Origin: Rhizobium giardinii bv. giardinii H152
GTDB lineage: Bacteria > Pseudomonadota > Alphaproteobacteria > Rhizobiales > Rhizobiaceae
Direction of reading: 5' to 3'
NCBI RefSeq assembly: GCF_000379605.1
Contig: NZ_KB902681.1
Coordinates: 36,017 to 100,016 of the forward strand
DNA length: 64,000 bases
Both the position numbers and the translations under genes were made by a program. Shown in pieces: positions 9,801 through 18,510 of this stretch; position 1 is the first letter of the stretch, and each line of letters starts with the position of its first letter. The notes under the pieces are model-generated. The model did no database searches. It saw only the letters and a program-made list of their open reading frames with translations, and had not been told where the DNA came from.

Positions 9801-10380
9801 GGACGATTCCGGCACCATTGTCGGTTCGGCGCTGTTCTCGCAAAAAGTTGCGCCCAACCGGTCGCTGCTGCGCGGCGCGATCCTGCACCGGTTCCTGCAG
9901 GTGTTGCCGTCGATCGCGCCCGAGGAACGGCTGGCCGCCGCCGAGCGCTACCTGGCTCGTTCCGTGCCCCGCTGGTCCGCAAGCGAGCGGCAGGCGCTAA
10001 CGGCTTCGGTGCTGAGCGTAATCGAGCATCCGCAGCTCGCCGCACTGTTTTCAGACACGAGCCGCGCGGAAGTGTCGGTGATGGGGACGTTGACGCTCGG
10101 GACGCGCGATTTCGCCGTTTCCGGCCGCATCGATCGGCTCGCCGTCTCCGGCACGACGGTCGTTCTCGCCGATTTCAAGACCAACCGGGAGATCCCCGCC
10201 TCGCCGGAAGACGTCCCCTTCGTGTACAAGGCGCAGCTGGCGATCTATCGCTCGCTTCTCGAACCGCTTTATCCCGATTACGCCTTCCAATGCGCGCTGA
10301 TTTATACGGAAGGCCCGGCGGTCCTGACTTTGCCGCAGGAGATGCTGGACAGGAGCCTTGTGGAGCTCTCGAAGAAGTGA
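6820..10380 (+). CDS. addA: AddA, double-strand break repair helicase-nuclease subunit
   Basis: An 1186-residue UvrD/RecB-family protein. Walker A NAGSGKTHVL lies near residue 41, the helicase Walker B/motif II reads LVDEAQDTSP near residue 417, the helicase stretches GDEKQSIYSFQGA and LLYVGMTRAADRL follow, and a C-terminal PD-(D/E)XK nuclease is marked by LADFKTNRE near residue 1117. It is the motor and second nuclease of the AddAB complex. ATG 6820 is chosen because GAGGAGG (6807-6813) stands 6 nt upstream; the ATG at 6814 touches that site. The 11-bp overlap with addB implies coupled translation. trxA follows after 87 bp. Confidence 0.95.
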   Translation: MRDDHFGPLEPSPQAWLDWTSAKQALASDPARSAWVAANAGSGKTHVLTQRVIRLLLSGCRPSAILCLTYTKAAASEMSNRVFERLAEWVTLDDAALDERIAAIEGEKPDLLKRQEARRLFARALETPGGLKIQTIHAFCEALLHQFPLEANVAGHFSVLDDRASATLLADARRALLTATATEDDRELTEAFATVLDLADDTGLEKLLSAIVANRTAIQAFLEDANRGIDPTLRAALGLASTETSETAIAGFWPLKGLNGAALERYIGIALSAGGAKVAEFAEGLRAVAKLADPLQRFNALRDLFYTQGGKLRAESAFLSKPIRDKAPDLEPLVLAAREHIAASMDRLSLLEMFEATNAALTLADRLNADYEDIKKSRSQLDFDDLINRTAALLSRGDVSAWVHYKLDQGIDHILVDEAQDTSPVQWTIIQSLAKDFFSGETARSDNRTMFAVGDEKQSIYSFQGARPERFSDESIETEKRVRDSGRAFSPIRLQLSFRSTEDVLSAVDTVFENPLHARGLSARRDAVVHASNRIGHPGLVEVWDAIAPADSVQEDDWTAAFDATPEDAPANILAQRIAAVLADWIGTETVIEKGVKRPMQPGDVIVLVRKRDAFVNALTRALKTRRNIPVAGADRLVLTDHIAVQDLMALGRFVLLPQDDLSLAAVLKSPLFNLSEDDVRDLAVDRPLSVSVWQRLQECGGHAASRYHAPLQKLQRYRALSRVLPVHDFYARILGHDGGRAAFLGRLGTEVSDILDEFLTFALDHEKNGLPGLQAFISGLEMEAPTVKREQDKERNEVRIMTVHAAKGLEAPVVFLVDGGGKAFNSQHVSGLRLIQPDDHKTDSLLPVWRPPGAASNSLIDADTARLKIAAEEEYRRLLYVGMTRAADRLIVCGYQGKRANPESWHAMVTTSLSGDERGRSTPRTFTAGNQEWTGYSWQTSSVTRDLKTQDAGKEAADARPAGLPATLLQPLPPQRHLPRPLSPSGAGAVIDEDDSGTIVGSALFSQKVAPNRSLLRGAILHRFLQVLPSIAPEERLAAAERYLARSVPRWSASERQALTASVLSVIEHPQLAALFSDTSRAEVSVMGTLTLGTRDFAVSGRIDRLAVSGTTVVLADFKTNREIPASPEDVPFVYKAQLAIYRSLLEPLYPDYAFQCALIYTEGPAVLTLPQEMLDRSLVELSKK

Positions 10381-10467
10381 GATACCGAATATTGAAAAAG
10401 ATGCGTTCCGCTATCACATCTTGAGCAACCGTTCGAAGAACGCCGATTTCGAAACAAGGAGCAGCCT

Positions 10468-10791
10468 ATGGCTACCGTAAAAGTCGATACCTCCAATTTT
10501 CAGGATGAAGTGCTGAATGCCGCCGAGCCGGTCATCGTGGATTTCTGGGCCGAATGGTGCGGCCCCTGCAAGATGATTGCTCCGAGTCTCGAAGAACTTT
10601 CCGTTGAACTCGCCGGCAAGGTGAAGGTCGCCAAGGTCAACATCGACGAAAACCCGGAAATCGCCGCCCAGTACGGCGTGCGCTCCATTCCGACGCTTGC
10701 CATGTTCAAGGCCGGCGAAGTCTCCGACATCAAGGTCGGCGCCGCTCCGAAAACCGCGCTGTCGTCCTGGATTTCCAACGCTGCCGCTTAA
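10468..10791 (+). CDS. trxA: Thioredoxin 1
   Basis: A 107-residue thioredoxin with the active site WCGPC at residues 30-34 and the cis-proline loop RSIPTL. It reduces disulfides in cytoplasmic proteins using electrons from thioredoxin reductase. AAGGAGC lies a few bases before the ATG. The gene is followed by a strong stem-loop with a T-run (10815-10840), so it is the end of the transcription unit. The addA-trxA-(folC on the opposite strand) arrangement is, from memory, common in Rhizobiales. Confidence 0.97.
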   Translation: MATVKVDTSNFQDEVLNAAEPVIVDFWAEWCGPCKMIAPSLEELSVELAGKVKVAKVNIDENPEIAAQYGVRSIPTLAMFKAGEVSDIKVGAAPKTALSSWISNAAA

Positions 10792-10814
10792 TTCCTGATT
10801 CTGGAATGCATTTG

Positions 10815-10840
10815 AAAAGCCCGGGAAACCGGGCTTTTTT
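10815..10840 (+). terminator. Rho-independent terminator after trxA
   Basis: A 10-bp stem, AAAAGCCCGG paired with CCGGGCTTTT, closes a GAAA tetraloop and runs into a T-tract ending at 10841. On the minus strand it also yields a T-run of four, so it can serve the convergent GNAT gene ending at 10873. Confidence 0.92.
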
Positions 10841-10872
10841 TGTCGGCTACTGCACCGGTGCCGCGGGGCGTT

Positions 10873-11499
10873 CTACCCCGTCACACAGTCGTGGCGCGGG
10901 ACATCCAGCAGCGGGATGTGGGGGGCTGCCGTCCTTGGCAGCACACCCGTCAGCCGTGGATCGTCATGGACCTCGACCATCAGCGCATAGGGCGTAAACC
11001 CCGATCTCTGGTAAAATGCAAGGGCAGCCGGATGATCGAAGTGGCACGTGTGGAGCCAGAAACGATCAATCGGCCGCGCCCAGGCTTTGGCGATCGCCTC
11101 GTTCATGAGACAGCGGCCGACCCCCTTGCCAATCGCCTCCCTGGCCAGCCCGAAAAAGACAAGCTCGCATTCGCCAGGCACGCGAAAATCGAGCTCGAGC
11201 AGGCCGATCTGCCGTTCCCCGTCCGTTAGTGCATACACCTCGACGGCAGGATCGGAGAGGATTGCCCGCAGGGAATCATCGTCCATCTCAAGTCGAGACA
11301 CCCACATCCAGTCCTCGCCGATCAGCCGAAACAGACGCCGATAGTCTTCCAGATCCGAGGAGGTAAGCCGCACCAGAGGCGTGTCGGCAGCCGTAATCTT
11401 TTCCGCCGGCTGGCGCATCTCCAGGAACGTGACCGCGTTGGCGATCTTGCCCGGTGGGACCGGCGAATAGCCCATCGGCAATTCAGGATTGGTGTTCAT
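10873..11499 (-). CDS. GNAT-family N-acetyltransferase
   Basis: A 208-residue protein whose central part has the GNAT acetyl-CoA-binding pattern (GLAREAIGKGVGRCLMNEAI) followed by LHTCHFDHPAALAFYQRSGF, the usual beta5-alpha4 and end motifs. It transfers an acetyl group from acetyl-CoA to an unknown amine. ATG 11499 is chosen because AAGGC lies upstream and the longer in-frame extension is arginine-rich and unlike the family. It is the last gene of the minus-strand run after folC (46-bp gap), converging on trxA. The substrate cannot be told from sequence. Confidence 0.85.
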   Translation of the reverse strand: MNTNPELPMGYSPVPPGKIANAVTFLEMRQPAEKITAADTPLVRLTSSDLEDYRRLFRLIGEDWMWVSRLEMDDDSLRAILSDPAVEVYALTDGERQIGLLELDFRVPGECELVFFGLAREAIGKGVGRCLMNEAIAKAWARPIDRFWLHTCHFDHPAALAFYQRSGFTPYALMVEVHDDPRLTGVLPRTAAPHIPLLDVPRHDCVTG

Positions 11500-11545
11500 T
11501 CGCTTGCCTTTTTCACAGCCGAAGAGACTTCGCGGCCATCGGAAA

Positions 11546-12892
11546 TCACCGTGGCGGCGTGCCGTTGTCGGCAAGGACGTCGCCGACCAGATAGAGTGAA
11601 CCGCCGATCAGGATACGCGGCGATGCCGGATCGCCGGAAAACAGCTCGCTGATGGTCGCCAAGGCCTGCGCCACCGTCTCGAGCGGTGTCGCCTCGAAAC
11701 CGGCCTCGCCGGCGTCGCCAGCCAGCGCCACCGCGTCGATCCCGGCATCCGAACCGCGAATCGGCACGGTGAAAACCTGTTCGGCCAACCCGCGGAACGC
11801 CTTGAAATAACCGACCGGATCCTTCGTGTTGATCATGCCGATGATCAGGAACAGCGGCCGCGGGTCGCGCTCCTCGAGATTGGCCATGGTTTCGGCAATG
11901 ACCTGTCCCGCGCCGGGATTGTGCCCGCCATCGACCCAGATCTCCGCGCGCTTCGGCGCCATCGAAACGAGCTTGCCTTCCGTCAGGCGCTGGAGCCGGC
12001 CCGGCCATTCGACAGTCGTCAGTCCGGTTTCGATCGCCTCTTCCGTCGGATCAAACCCGGCAGCCCGGCAGGCGCGGATTGCCGCGGCCGCATTGGCGTG
12101 CTGATGGCGGCCCGGCAGGCGCGGCAGCGGCAGGTCCGCAAGCCCGACCTCGTCCTGGTAGATCAGCCGGCCGTATTCCTCATGCGCCATGAAATCCTGG
12201 CCGTAGACGGAAACCGGGCATCTGAGGCGCCCCGCCGTCGCTACGAGGAGATCGCGCGCGGCGTCTTCCTCCTGATGCCCGATCACCACCGGGCAGCCGC
12301 GTTTCATGATACCGGCCTTCTCCGCGGCGATCAGTTCAACCCGGTCGCCGAGATAGGCCTGATGGTCGAGCGAGATCGGCATGATGACGGAAACGGCCGG
12401 TGCCTTGATGACGTTGGTTGCATCGAAGCGGCCGCCGAGGCCGACCTCGATGATCGCCACATCCGCGGGGTGTTCGGCAAAGAGCACGAAGGTGACGGCC
12501 GTCAGGATCTCGAAAACGGTGATCTTCTGCCCGCCGTTCGCTGCCGCAACGCGGCGGACCGCGTCTGCCAGCACGGTATCGTTCACCAGCGCGCCGCGTC
12601 CGCCCTTCTTGCCGATACGGTAGCGCTCGTGCCAGTTGACGAGGTGCGGCGAGGTATGGACGTGGACGCTCAGGCCGGCAGCTTCGAGAATGGCCCGCGA
12701 AAAGGCCGTCACCGACCCCTTTCCGTTGGTGCCGGCCACATGGATGACCGGCGGCAGCTTGTCCTGTGGATTGCCGAGCACTTCAAGCAGCCGCGTGATC
12801 CGGTCGAGCGACAGGTCGAAGCCCTTGGGATGAAGGGCCAGGAGCTTGTCGATCTCCTGACCCGCCTCGCTGACATGCGCTGTCGTCATCAT
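11546..12892 (-). CDS. folC: Bifunctional folylpolyglutamate synthase / dihydrofolate synthase
   Basis: A 448-residue Mur-ligase-superfamily enzyme with the ATP loop VAGTNGKGS (residues ~50-58), the FolC stretch HTSPHLVNWHERYRIG, the central DVAIIEVGLGGRFDATN and the DGGHNPGAG motif. It joins dihydropteroate with glutamate and adds further glutamates to folates. Two consecutive ATGs (12892 and 12889) follow AGGAG; either may start. It is separated from accD by 106 bp; the accD-folC order is the classic conserved pair, suggesting co-transcription with the trp genes upstream. Confidence 0.95.
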   Translation of the reverse strand: MMTTAHVSEAGQEIDKLLALHPKGFDLSLDRITRLLEVLGNPQDKLPPVIHVAGTNGKGSVTAFSRAILEAAGLSVHVHTSPHLVNWHERYRIGKKGGRGALVNDTVLADAVRRVAAANGGQKITVFEILTAVTFVLFAEHPADVAIIEVGLGGRFDATNVIKAPAVSVIMPISLDHQAYLGDRVELIAAEKAGIMKRGCPVVIGHQEEDAARDLLVATAGRLRCPVSVYGQDFMAHEEYGRLIYQDEVGLADLPLPRLPGRHQHANAAAAIRACRAAGFDPTEEAIETGLTTVEWPGRLQRLTEGKLVSMAPKRAEIWVDGGHNPGAGQVIAETMANLEERDPRPLFLIIGMINTKDPVGYFKAFRGLAEQVFTVPIRGSDAGIDAVALAGDAGEAGFEATPLETVAQALATISELFSGDPASPRILIGGSLYLVGDVLADNGTPPR

Positions 12893-12998
12893 CGCTCCTG
12901 CAAACCGCCGTTGGAGCGCTGCACGCCATCGAGCGAGCCGAGAACGCCACAAACTCAAATTCTCAACATCCACCTGCGTCAGAGGCGAACGCGGGCCC

Positions 12999-13925
12999 CT
13001 AAACGCTGGCCGCAGCCGCAATCGGCAAGGCGGCCAAAGGCGTGCTGCCATTCAACTTGGCGGCATCCATCGGCTTCTTCATCAGGATTTTCAGCACGCG
13101 GGCGAGCGTTGTCGGGATATCGTGGCGCTTGACCACCATGTCGATCATGCCGTGCTCCATCAGATATTCCGATGTCTGGAAACCCTCGGGCAGCTTCTCG
13201 CGAATGGTCTGTTCGATCACGCGTTTGCCGGCAAAGCAGATTTCGGCGCCCGGTTCGGCCAGGTGCAGGTCGCCCAGCATCGCATAGGACGCCGTAACGC
13301 CGCCGGTGGTCGGATTGGTCAGGACGACAATGTAGGGAAGCCCGGCCTCTTTCAGCATCTGCACGGCCACGGTGGTCCGCGGCAGCTGCATCAGTGACAG
13401 AATGCCCTCCTGCATGCGCGCGCCGCCCGATGCCGGGAAGATGACCAGCGGGCATTTTTCTGAAATCGCCCTTTCGAAGGCCTTGATGATCGCTTCGCCG
13501 GCCGCCATGCCGAGCGAACCGCCCATGAAGTTGAATTCATGCACGACGCCGACCAGCTTGACGCCCTGGACGCGGCCGAGACCGGCCACGATCGTGTCTT
13601 CGAGGTCCGTCTTGACGCGGCTGTCGCGCAGGCGATCGACATACTTCTTGGAATCGCGGAATTTCAGCGGGTCCTGGGCCACCTTGGGCTGGGCCAAGGC
13701 CTCATAAACGCCGTCGTCGAACAGATCCTTCAACCGTGCCTTAGCCGGCATCTTCATATGGAAGCCGGAGGCGGGAATGACCCATTTGTTCTCCTCGAGA
13801 TCGCGGTGAAACACCATCTCGCCGGTTTCCGGGCACTTGATCCAGAGATTTTCCGGAACTTCCCGGCGTCCGAGCATCGAGTTGATCTTCGGTCGAACGT
13901 AATTAGTGATCCAGTTCAAATCCAA
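12999..13925 (-). CDS. accD: Acetyl-CoA carboxylase carboxyltransferase subunit beta
   Basis: A 308-residue carboxyltransferase of the crotonase fold, with [10 protein letters not shown] and [16 protein letters not shown], the acyl-CoA and carboxybiotin-site motifs. With AccA it transfers carboxyl from biotin to acetyl-CoA to make malonyl-CoA. Oddity: the N-terminal zinc ribbon is degraded. E. coli AccD has two CxxC pairs, while here the corresponding stretch begins [15 protein letters not shown] and continues [12 protein letters not shown], leaving only one cysteine. It lies 44 bp after trpA and upstream of folC. Confidence 0.96.
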   Translation of the reverse strand: MDLNWITNYVRPKINSMLGRREVPENLWIKCPETGEMVFHRDLEENKWVIPASGFHMKMPAKARLKDLFDDGVYEALAQPKVAQDPLKFRDSKKYVDRLRDSRVKTDLEDTIVAGLGRVQGVKLVGVVHEFNFMGGSLGMAAGEAIIKAFERAISEKCPLVIFPASGGARMQEGILSLMQLPRTTVAVQMLKEAGLPYIVVLTNPTTGGVTASYAMLGDLHLAEPGAEICFAGKRVIEQTIREKLPEGFQTSEYLMEHGMIDMVVKRHDIPTTLARVLKILMKKPMDAAKLNGSTPLAALPIAAAASV

Positions 13926-13969
13926 ACTCCTGAATATTTAAAACCGGTCCTGCCCCATAATGTGGGCAA

Positions 13970-14809
13970 TTATTCGGCCGCGACAAGTCGTGCGGAACGA
14001 ACGCCGGCGGAAAGGCCGCGCACCAGGGCTTCCACGCCCGGCACCGTCGCCCCTGTCGATTTTCCGTCTTCGCTCAGGCTGGATGCCACCTGATTGACGA
14101 TGGCGGTGCCGACGACCACACCGTCGGCCGAAGCGCCGATCGCGCGCGCATGTTCGGCTGTCTTGACGCCGAAACCAACGCAGACCGGCAGTTGCGTGTG
14201 GCCCTTGATCCGCTGCACGGCGCCGCCGACAACCGACGGGTCCGGCAGGGCCGACCCGGTGATGCCGTTCATCGAGACATAATAGACGAAACCGGAGGTG
14301 TTTTCGAGAACCTTGGGCAACCGCTTGTCGTCCGTGGTCGGGGTCGCCAGCCGGATGAAGTTGATGTCCTTCTTCAGCGCGGGAATGCAGAGCTCATCAT
14401 CCATTTCCGGCGGCAGATCGACGACGATCAGGCCGTCAATGCCCGCTTCCAGCGCATCGTCGAGGAAGCGCTCGACGCCGTAGATATAGATCGGATTGTA
14501 ATAGCCCATCATGACGATGGGCGTATGCTGGTCGTCCGCGCGGAAACGGCGGGCGATTTCCAGCGTCTTCTTGAGCGTCTGTCCACCCTTCAGGGCCCGC
14601 TGGCCGGCCAGCTGGATTGCCGGGCCATCGGCCATCGGGTCGGAAAAGGGCATGCCGAGTTCGATGATGTCGGCACCGGCAGACGGCAGCGCCTTCATGA
14701 TCGCCAGCGACGTCTCGAAATCCGGGTCGCCGCCCATGAAATAGGTGACGAGCGCCGGGCGGCCTTCGGCAGCAAGATCGGCAAATCGTTTGTCCATGCG
14801 TGCGGTCAT
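13970..14809 (-). CDS. trpA: Tryptophan synthase alpha chain
   Basis: A 279-residue TIM-barrel protein. The catalytic acid pair is present as Glu50 ([11 protein letters not shown]) and Asp61, equivalent to Glu49 and Asp60 of the Salmonella enzyme. It cleaves indole-3-glycerol phosphate to indole and glyceraldehyde-3-phosphate and channels indole to TrpB. The gene starts 4 bp after the trpB stop. The glycine-rich phosphate-binding end ([15 protein letters not shown]) is intact. Confidence 0.97.
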   Translation of the reverse strand: MTARMDKRFADLAAEGRPALVTYFMGGDPDFETSLAIMKALPSAGADIIELGMPFSDPMADGPAIQLAGQRALKGGQTLKKTLEIARRFRADDQHTPIVMMGYYNPIYIYGVERFLDDALEAGIDGLIVVDLPPEMDDELCIPALKKDINFIRLATPTTDDKRLPKVLENTSGFVYYVSMNGITGSALPDPSVVGGAVQRIKGHTQLPVCVGFGVKTAEHARAIGASADGVVVGTAIVNQVASSLSEDGKSTGATVPGVEALVRGLSAGVRSARLVAAE

Positions 14810-14813
14810 GCTC

Positions 14814-16034
14814 TTACAGCCCCATACCCAGAATCTTGCCGACGGTGAAGATGTCCTTGTCGCCGCGACCGGAGAGGTTCATCAGGATGATCTCGTCCTT
14901 GCCCATTTTCGGTGCGCGCTTGATCACTTCGGCAATGGCGTGGCTCGGCTCCAGCGCCGGAATGATGCCCTCCAGGCGGGTCAACAGCTGGAATGCCTCA
15001 AGTGCCTCATGGTCCATGATCGGCACATATTCGACACGGCCGATATCAGCGAGCCAGGAATGCTCCGGACCGATGCCCGGATAGTCCAGACCGGCCGAAA
15101 TGGAATGGCCTTCCTTGATCTGCCCGTCACTGTCCTGCAGCAGATAGGTGCGATTGCCGTGCAGCACGCCCGGCGAACCCGCGGTGATCGAGGCGCAGTG
15201 CTCGTCGCCTTCCAGGCCTTTGCCGCCTGCCTCGACGCCAACGATCCGCACCGATTCGTCATCGAGGAACGGATGGAAAATGCCGATCGCGTTCGAACCG
15301 CCGCCAACAGCCGCGATGACCAGGTCAGGCAGCCGGCCTTCCGCCTCGAGCATCTGTTCGCGCGCTTCGGTGCCGATGACCGACTGGAAGTCGCGGACGA
15401 GTTCCGGATAGGGATGCGGGCCGGCGGCCGTGCCGATCAGATAGTAGGTGCTGTCCACATTGGTGACCCAGTCGCGCAACGCTTCGTTCATCGCGTCCTT
15501 CAGCGTGCCCGAGCCGGCGGTCACCGGTTTCACCTCGGCACCGAGCAGCTTCATGCGGAACACGTTCGGCGCCTGGCGCTCGACATCGGTGGCGCCCATG
15601 TAGACGACGCAGGGAAGGCCAAAGCGCGCCGCGACCGTTGCCGAGGCGACCCCGTGCTGTCCGGCGCCGGTTTCGGCGATGATGCGGGTCTTGCCCATGC
15701 GCTTGGCAAGCAGGATCTGGCCGATGCAGTTGTTGATCTTGTGCGAGCCGGTGTGGTTCAGTTCCTCGCGCTTGAAATAGATCTTGGCGCCGCCCAGGTG
15801 TTCGGTCAGCCGCTCGGCGAAATAGAGCGGGCTCGGCCGGCCGATATAGTGGGCGCCGAGATGCTTCAGTTCCGCCTGGAATTCCGGATCGGTCTTGGCC
15901 TTGTTCCACTCGTCCTGCAGGTCGAGGATCAGCGGCATCAGGGTTTCGGCAACGAAGCGGCCACCGAAAATGCCGAAGCGGCCATCCTCGTCGGGACCCG
16001 ATCGAAACGAATTCAGTTTTGGCGTCTCGTTCAC
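14814..16034 (-). CDS. trpB: Tryptophan synthase beta chain
   Basis: A 406-residue PLP enzyme. The Schiff-base lysine is K99 in HTGSHKINN, and the PLP-phosphate loop is VGGGSNAIG. It condenses indole with L-serine to give tryptophan. Its start overlaps the trpF stop by 4 bp and its stop lies 4 bp before trpA, so trpF-trpB-trpA form one tightly packed unit. No trpE, trpG, trpD or trpC lies in the window, consistent with split trp operons in rhizobia. Confidence 0.98.
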   Translation of the reverse strand: MNETPKLNSFRSGPDEDGRFGIFGGRFVAETLMPLILDLQDEWNKAKTDPEFQAELKHLGAHYIGRPSPLYFAERLTEHLGGAKIYFKREELNHTGSHKINNCIGQILLAKRMGKTRIIAETGAGQHGVASATVAARFGLPCVVYMGATDVERQAPNVFRMKLLGAEVKPVTAGSGTLKDAMNEALRDWVTNVDSTYYLIGTAAGPHPYPELVRDFQSVIGTEAREQMLEAEGRLPDLVIAAVGGGSNAIGIFHPFLDDESVRIVGVEAGGKGLEGDEHCASITAGSPGVLHGNRTYLLQDSDGQIKEGHSISAGLDYPGIGPEHSWLADIGRVEYVPIMDHEALEAFQLLTRLEGIIPALEPSHAIAEVIKRAPKMGKDEIILMNLSGRGDKDIFTVGKILGMGL

Positions 16035-16717
16035 GCGCTTCTCCCTGCCAATGCTACATTTCCGGCGATAGCCGTCTCTGCGCGCAGAACGGCATCGAAA
16101 AACTCTTCCATGCGCTTCAGATCCTTGACGCCCGGCGCGCTTTCGACGCCCGACGAGGTATCGACCGCCTTTGCGCCCGTGAGCGCCAGGGCTTCGCCGA
16201 TATTGCCCGCATTCAATCCACCGGAAAGCATGTAATCGACGCCCTCGTCAAGCGCATCGAGCAGGCGCCAGTCGAAAGAGACGCCATTGCCGCCCGGCAG
16301 TTCCGAGCCTGCCGGCGGCTTGGCATCGAGCAGGAACCGGTCGGCAATGCCGATATAGGGTTCGATCCGCTTCAGATCGTCTGCGTCGCGAATAGAGAGT
16401 GCCTTCATGACCGGCAATCCATAGACGGCCTTGACTGTCAGGACGTGCTCGGGGCTTTCGTTGCCGTGAAGCTGCAGCATATCCGGCGACAGCGCCGAGA
16501 CGATCTCGTCAAGCAGGTCGCTATCGGCATCGACCGTAACCGCGACAATCTTCGCCTTGCCGCGAATGCGGGCAGCCAAGCGGCCGGCATCGTCGGGTTC
16601 AATGTTGCGCGGGCTCTTGGGAAAGAAGATGAAGCCCGTATGGCGCGCACCGAGCGCGACGGCCCGATCCACGGCCTCGGCAGTCTTCAGCCCGCAAATT
16701 TTCACTTCCGTTTTCAT
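16031..16717 (-). CDS. trpF: Phosphoribosylanthranilate isomerase
   Basis: A 228-residue TIM-barrel enzyme starting [11 protein letters not shown]; Cys8 is the catalytic cysteine of the KICG motif and the general-acid Asp lies in AVTVDADSD. It performs the Amadori rearrangement in tryptophan synthesis. The open frame extends ~140 codons upstream, but that extension is low-complexity antisense sequence; ATG 16717 matches the family N-terminus. It is the first gene of the trpFBA-accD-folC run. Confidence 0.97.
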   Translation of the reverse strand: MKTEVKICGLKTAEAVDRAVALGARHTGFIFFPKSPRNIEPDDAGRLAARIRGKAKIVAVTVDADSDLLDEIVSALSPDMLQLHGNESPEHVLTVKAVYGLPVMKALSIRDADDLKRIEPYIGIADRFLLDAKPPAGSELPGGNGVSFDWRLLDALDEGVDYMLSGGLNAGNIGEALALTGAKAVDTSSGVESAPGVKDLKRMEEFFDAVLRAETAIAGNVALAGRSA

Positions 16718-16849
16718 GCACAGCGACCTGACATGAAATGCGGCGCGAGTCGAGCTAAAACACATCGAACTGTGGCGGCAAGAGTGCTTCAACCATTGCG
16801 AATGCTGGCCTGCGGCCCCATATCGCCATCCAAACGAATGGAGAATCCC

Positions 16850-17050
16850 ATGCGCCTTCTGCTTGCCCTCCTTCTGCCCTGGCTTCAGTTCTTCACCATC
16901 GGCCGACCGATCGCCGGGATCGTCTGCCTGATTCTGCAGGTCACGCTGATCGGCTGGATACCGGCTGCGATCTGGTCGGTCTATGCGCTCAGCCAGTACA
17001 AGACGGACGAGAAGATCAGGGAAGCGCTGGGGAACCAGTATCGGCGCTGA
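16850..17050 (+). CDS. YqaE/Pmp3-family small membrane protein
   Basis: A 66-residue protein made almost wholly of two hydrophobic helices: residues ~2-22 and ~24-47, followed by a charged tail (KTDEKIREALGNQYRR). The pattern FTIGRP-IAGIVCLILQVTLIGWIPAAIWSVYAL fits the Pmp3/YqaE proteolipid family, linked to membrane-potential and salt or cold stress. GGAG at 16840-16843 supports ATG 16850 over ATG 16838. It is a single gene between the divergent trpF and the convergent metallopeptidase gene. Confidence 0.75.
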   Translation: MRLLLALLLPWLQFFTIGRPIAGIVCLILQVTLIGWIPAAIWSVYALSQYKTDEKIREALGNQYRR

Positions 17051-17055
17051 GCCGG

Positions 17056-17814
17056 TCAGTCGAAATCGATCGCGTGCAGCATCGTGCCGTTGCGCTTCAA
17101 CCAGCGCTTGGCATCCTCCATGGCCGGGCAAAGCTCCTCGCAAAGATCCCAGAAGTCCGGCCCGTGATTCATCTCGCGCAGATGCGCCACTTCGTGCGCG
17201 GCCAAGTAGTCGATCACCTTCGGCGGCGCCATGACGATGCGCCAGGAGAAACTCAAGCTTCCATCGGCGGCGCAGGACCCCCAGCGGCTGCGCGTATCCT
17301 TGAAGCTCAACGACTTTACCCTGCGGCCGACCATGCGGGCATAGATCGCAACCAGGTGCTCCAGGTCCTTGCGCGCTTCCTTCTTCAGAAAGTCCGCGAT
17401 CCGGCGGCGGAGATGCTCCTCGGCGCCGCTCACGCGAAGCACAGGCTCGCCGTCGATGATGACGGCTTCGGTCAGCCCCCGCAGCTTGCCGGTGCGCTCG
17501 ATCCGGTGGGCTATGCCGCGCAGCAGGATGGTGCCGCCCTCTTCCAGAACGCTTTCACCGGAAAACCGCGCCAGCTTGGTCATCAGCCAGCCCTGGTGCC
17601 GGCTGAGAAAGGCGTTGATCTCTCGCTCCGGCAGCCCGGCCGGGATCGTCATCTTCAAGGCACGGCCGCCGGGCTCGATCCGCAACGTCATCCGCGTGGC
17701 ACGCGCGTTCTGCCGGATGGTCAGCGGCATCGCCTTGCCGGCAACGTCAATCGTCCGCTGCACGGGCGGCGGCGGGGACTTGGGCTGGCGCGACTTTCGA
17801 AGCAGGGAGAACAT
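17056..17814 (-). CDS. YgjP/SprT-like zinc metallopeptidase (M48-type HExxH)
   Basis: About 252 residues. The C-terminal half has AAHEVAHLREMNHGPDFW, an HExxH zinc motif with a downstream third histidine, together with TRSRWGSC, all diagnostic of the YgjP (DUF45) family of predicted cytoplasmic metallopeptidases, whose substrate is not established. Start choice: ATG 17814 (MFSLLRK) or ATG 17874 (MSSAPLADHAP), neither with a good ribosome-binding site. The gene ends 6 bp from the Pmp3-like gene and lies 121 bp after the DUF2852 gene. Confidence 0.82.
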   Translation of the reverse strand: MFSLLRKSRQPKSPPPPVQRTIDVAGKAMPLTIRQNARATRMTLRIEPGGRALKMTIPAGLPEREINAFLSRHQGWLMTKLARFSGESVLEEGGTILLRGIAHRIERTGKLRGLTEAVIIDGEPVLRVSGAEEHLRRRIADFLKKEARKDLEHLVAIYARMVGRRVKSLSFKDTRSRWGSCAADGSLSFSWRIVMAPPKVIDYLAAHEVAHLREMNHGPDFWDLCEELCPAMEDAKRWLKRNGTMLHAIDFD

Positions 17815-17935
17815 GAGGGATTGATAGCCGATTCGTTTGATGGGCGCATGATCCGCAAGAGGGGCGGACGACATATCAAAAGAAAAACCGGCATCCGAGG
17901 TGGATACCGGTTTGTCGTCAGGCGGGCCGTAGCGT

Positions 17936-18367
17936 TCAGTGCGCCGGGAAGCCCGGTGCCGAGCCGGAACCGCCGGAATTGCGTTCGCGCATGAAGCGGT
18001 CGAATTCTTCCTGGTCCTTGGCGCGGCGCAGCTCGCGAACATAGTCGTCGAACTGCTGGCGCATTTCGTCGAGCTTGCGGCGTTCCTCGTCGAGACGGGC
18101 AAGTTCTGCTTCGCGCCAATCGTCAAAGGCGACGTTGCCGGTGCGGAATTGCGGACCGCAGAAGCCGCGGCCACTGCCGCGCTTGAACGACGAGAAAACG
18201 CTGTCGACGGTCGAATTGGCATCCTTCTTGAAGGATTTCAGCCTTTCGCCGAACAGGATGTAGGCAAGCATGGCCAAGCCAAGCGGCCAGAAAACCACGA
18301 AACCGAGCACCATCATGGCAATCGTCGCAGGCGTCCAGTCCGGACGGATCAATGCAGATTGGTTCAT
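17936..18367 (-). CDS. DUF2852 membrane protein
   Basis: A 143-residue protein with one clear N-terminal transmembrane helix (IAMMVLGFVVFWPLGLAMLAYILF, ~residues 16-39), then a serine/glycine linker and a highly charged helical region (EERRKLDEMRQQFDDYVRELRR) likely to form a coiled coil. The pattern matches the alphaproteobacterial DUF2852 family, which has no known function. A GAGG stands shortly before the ATG, and a GC-rich inverted repeat (GGGTC...GACCC, near 18397-18414) lies in its leader. Confidence 0.8.
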   Translation of the reverse strand: MNQSALIRPDWTPATIAMMVLGFVVFWPLGLAMLAYILFGERLKSFKKDANSTVDSVFSSFKRGSGRGFCGPQFRTGNVAFDDWREAELARLDEERRKLDEMRQQFDDYVRELRRAKDQEEFDRFMRERNSGGSGSAPGFPAH

Positions 18368-18510
18368 GTTCAGACGTCCTCGCTAAAAGTGGGTCTCTCC
18401 TTCGGACCCGCTTATAACGAGATGGGAAGAGGCCTGCCGCTCTGCAAGACAAACCTTCGCAGATTCCGGCAAGCCGCTGATATTGATCGATGAAATCGAT
18501 AGGGGCTGGA

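Noticed and set aside
13810..13825. Half parS-like GTGAAACA in accD
   Set aside because: Only one half of the palindrome is present, so it is not a ParB site.
14745..16235. 496-aa plus-strand open frame opposite trpB
   Set aside because: Shadow of trpB and trpF, which retain all active-site residues.
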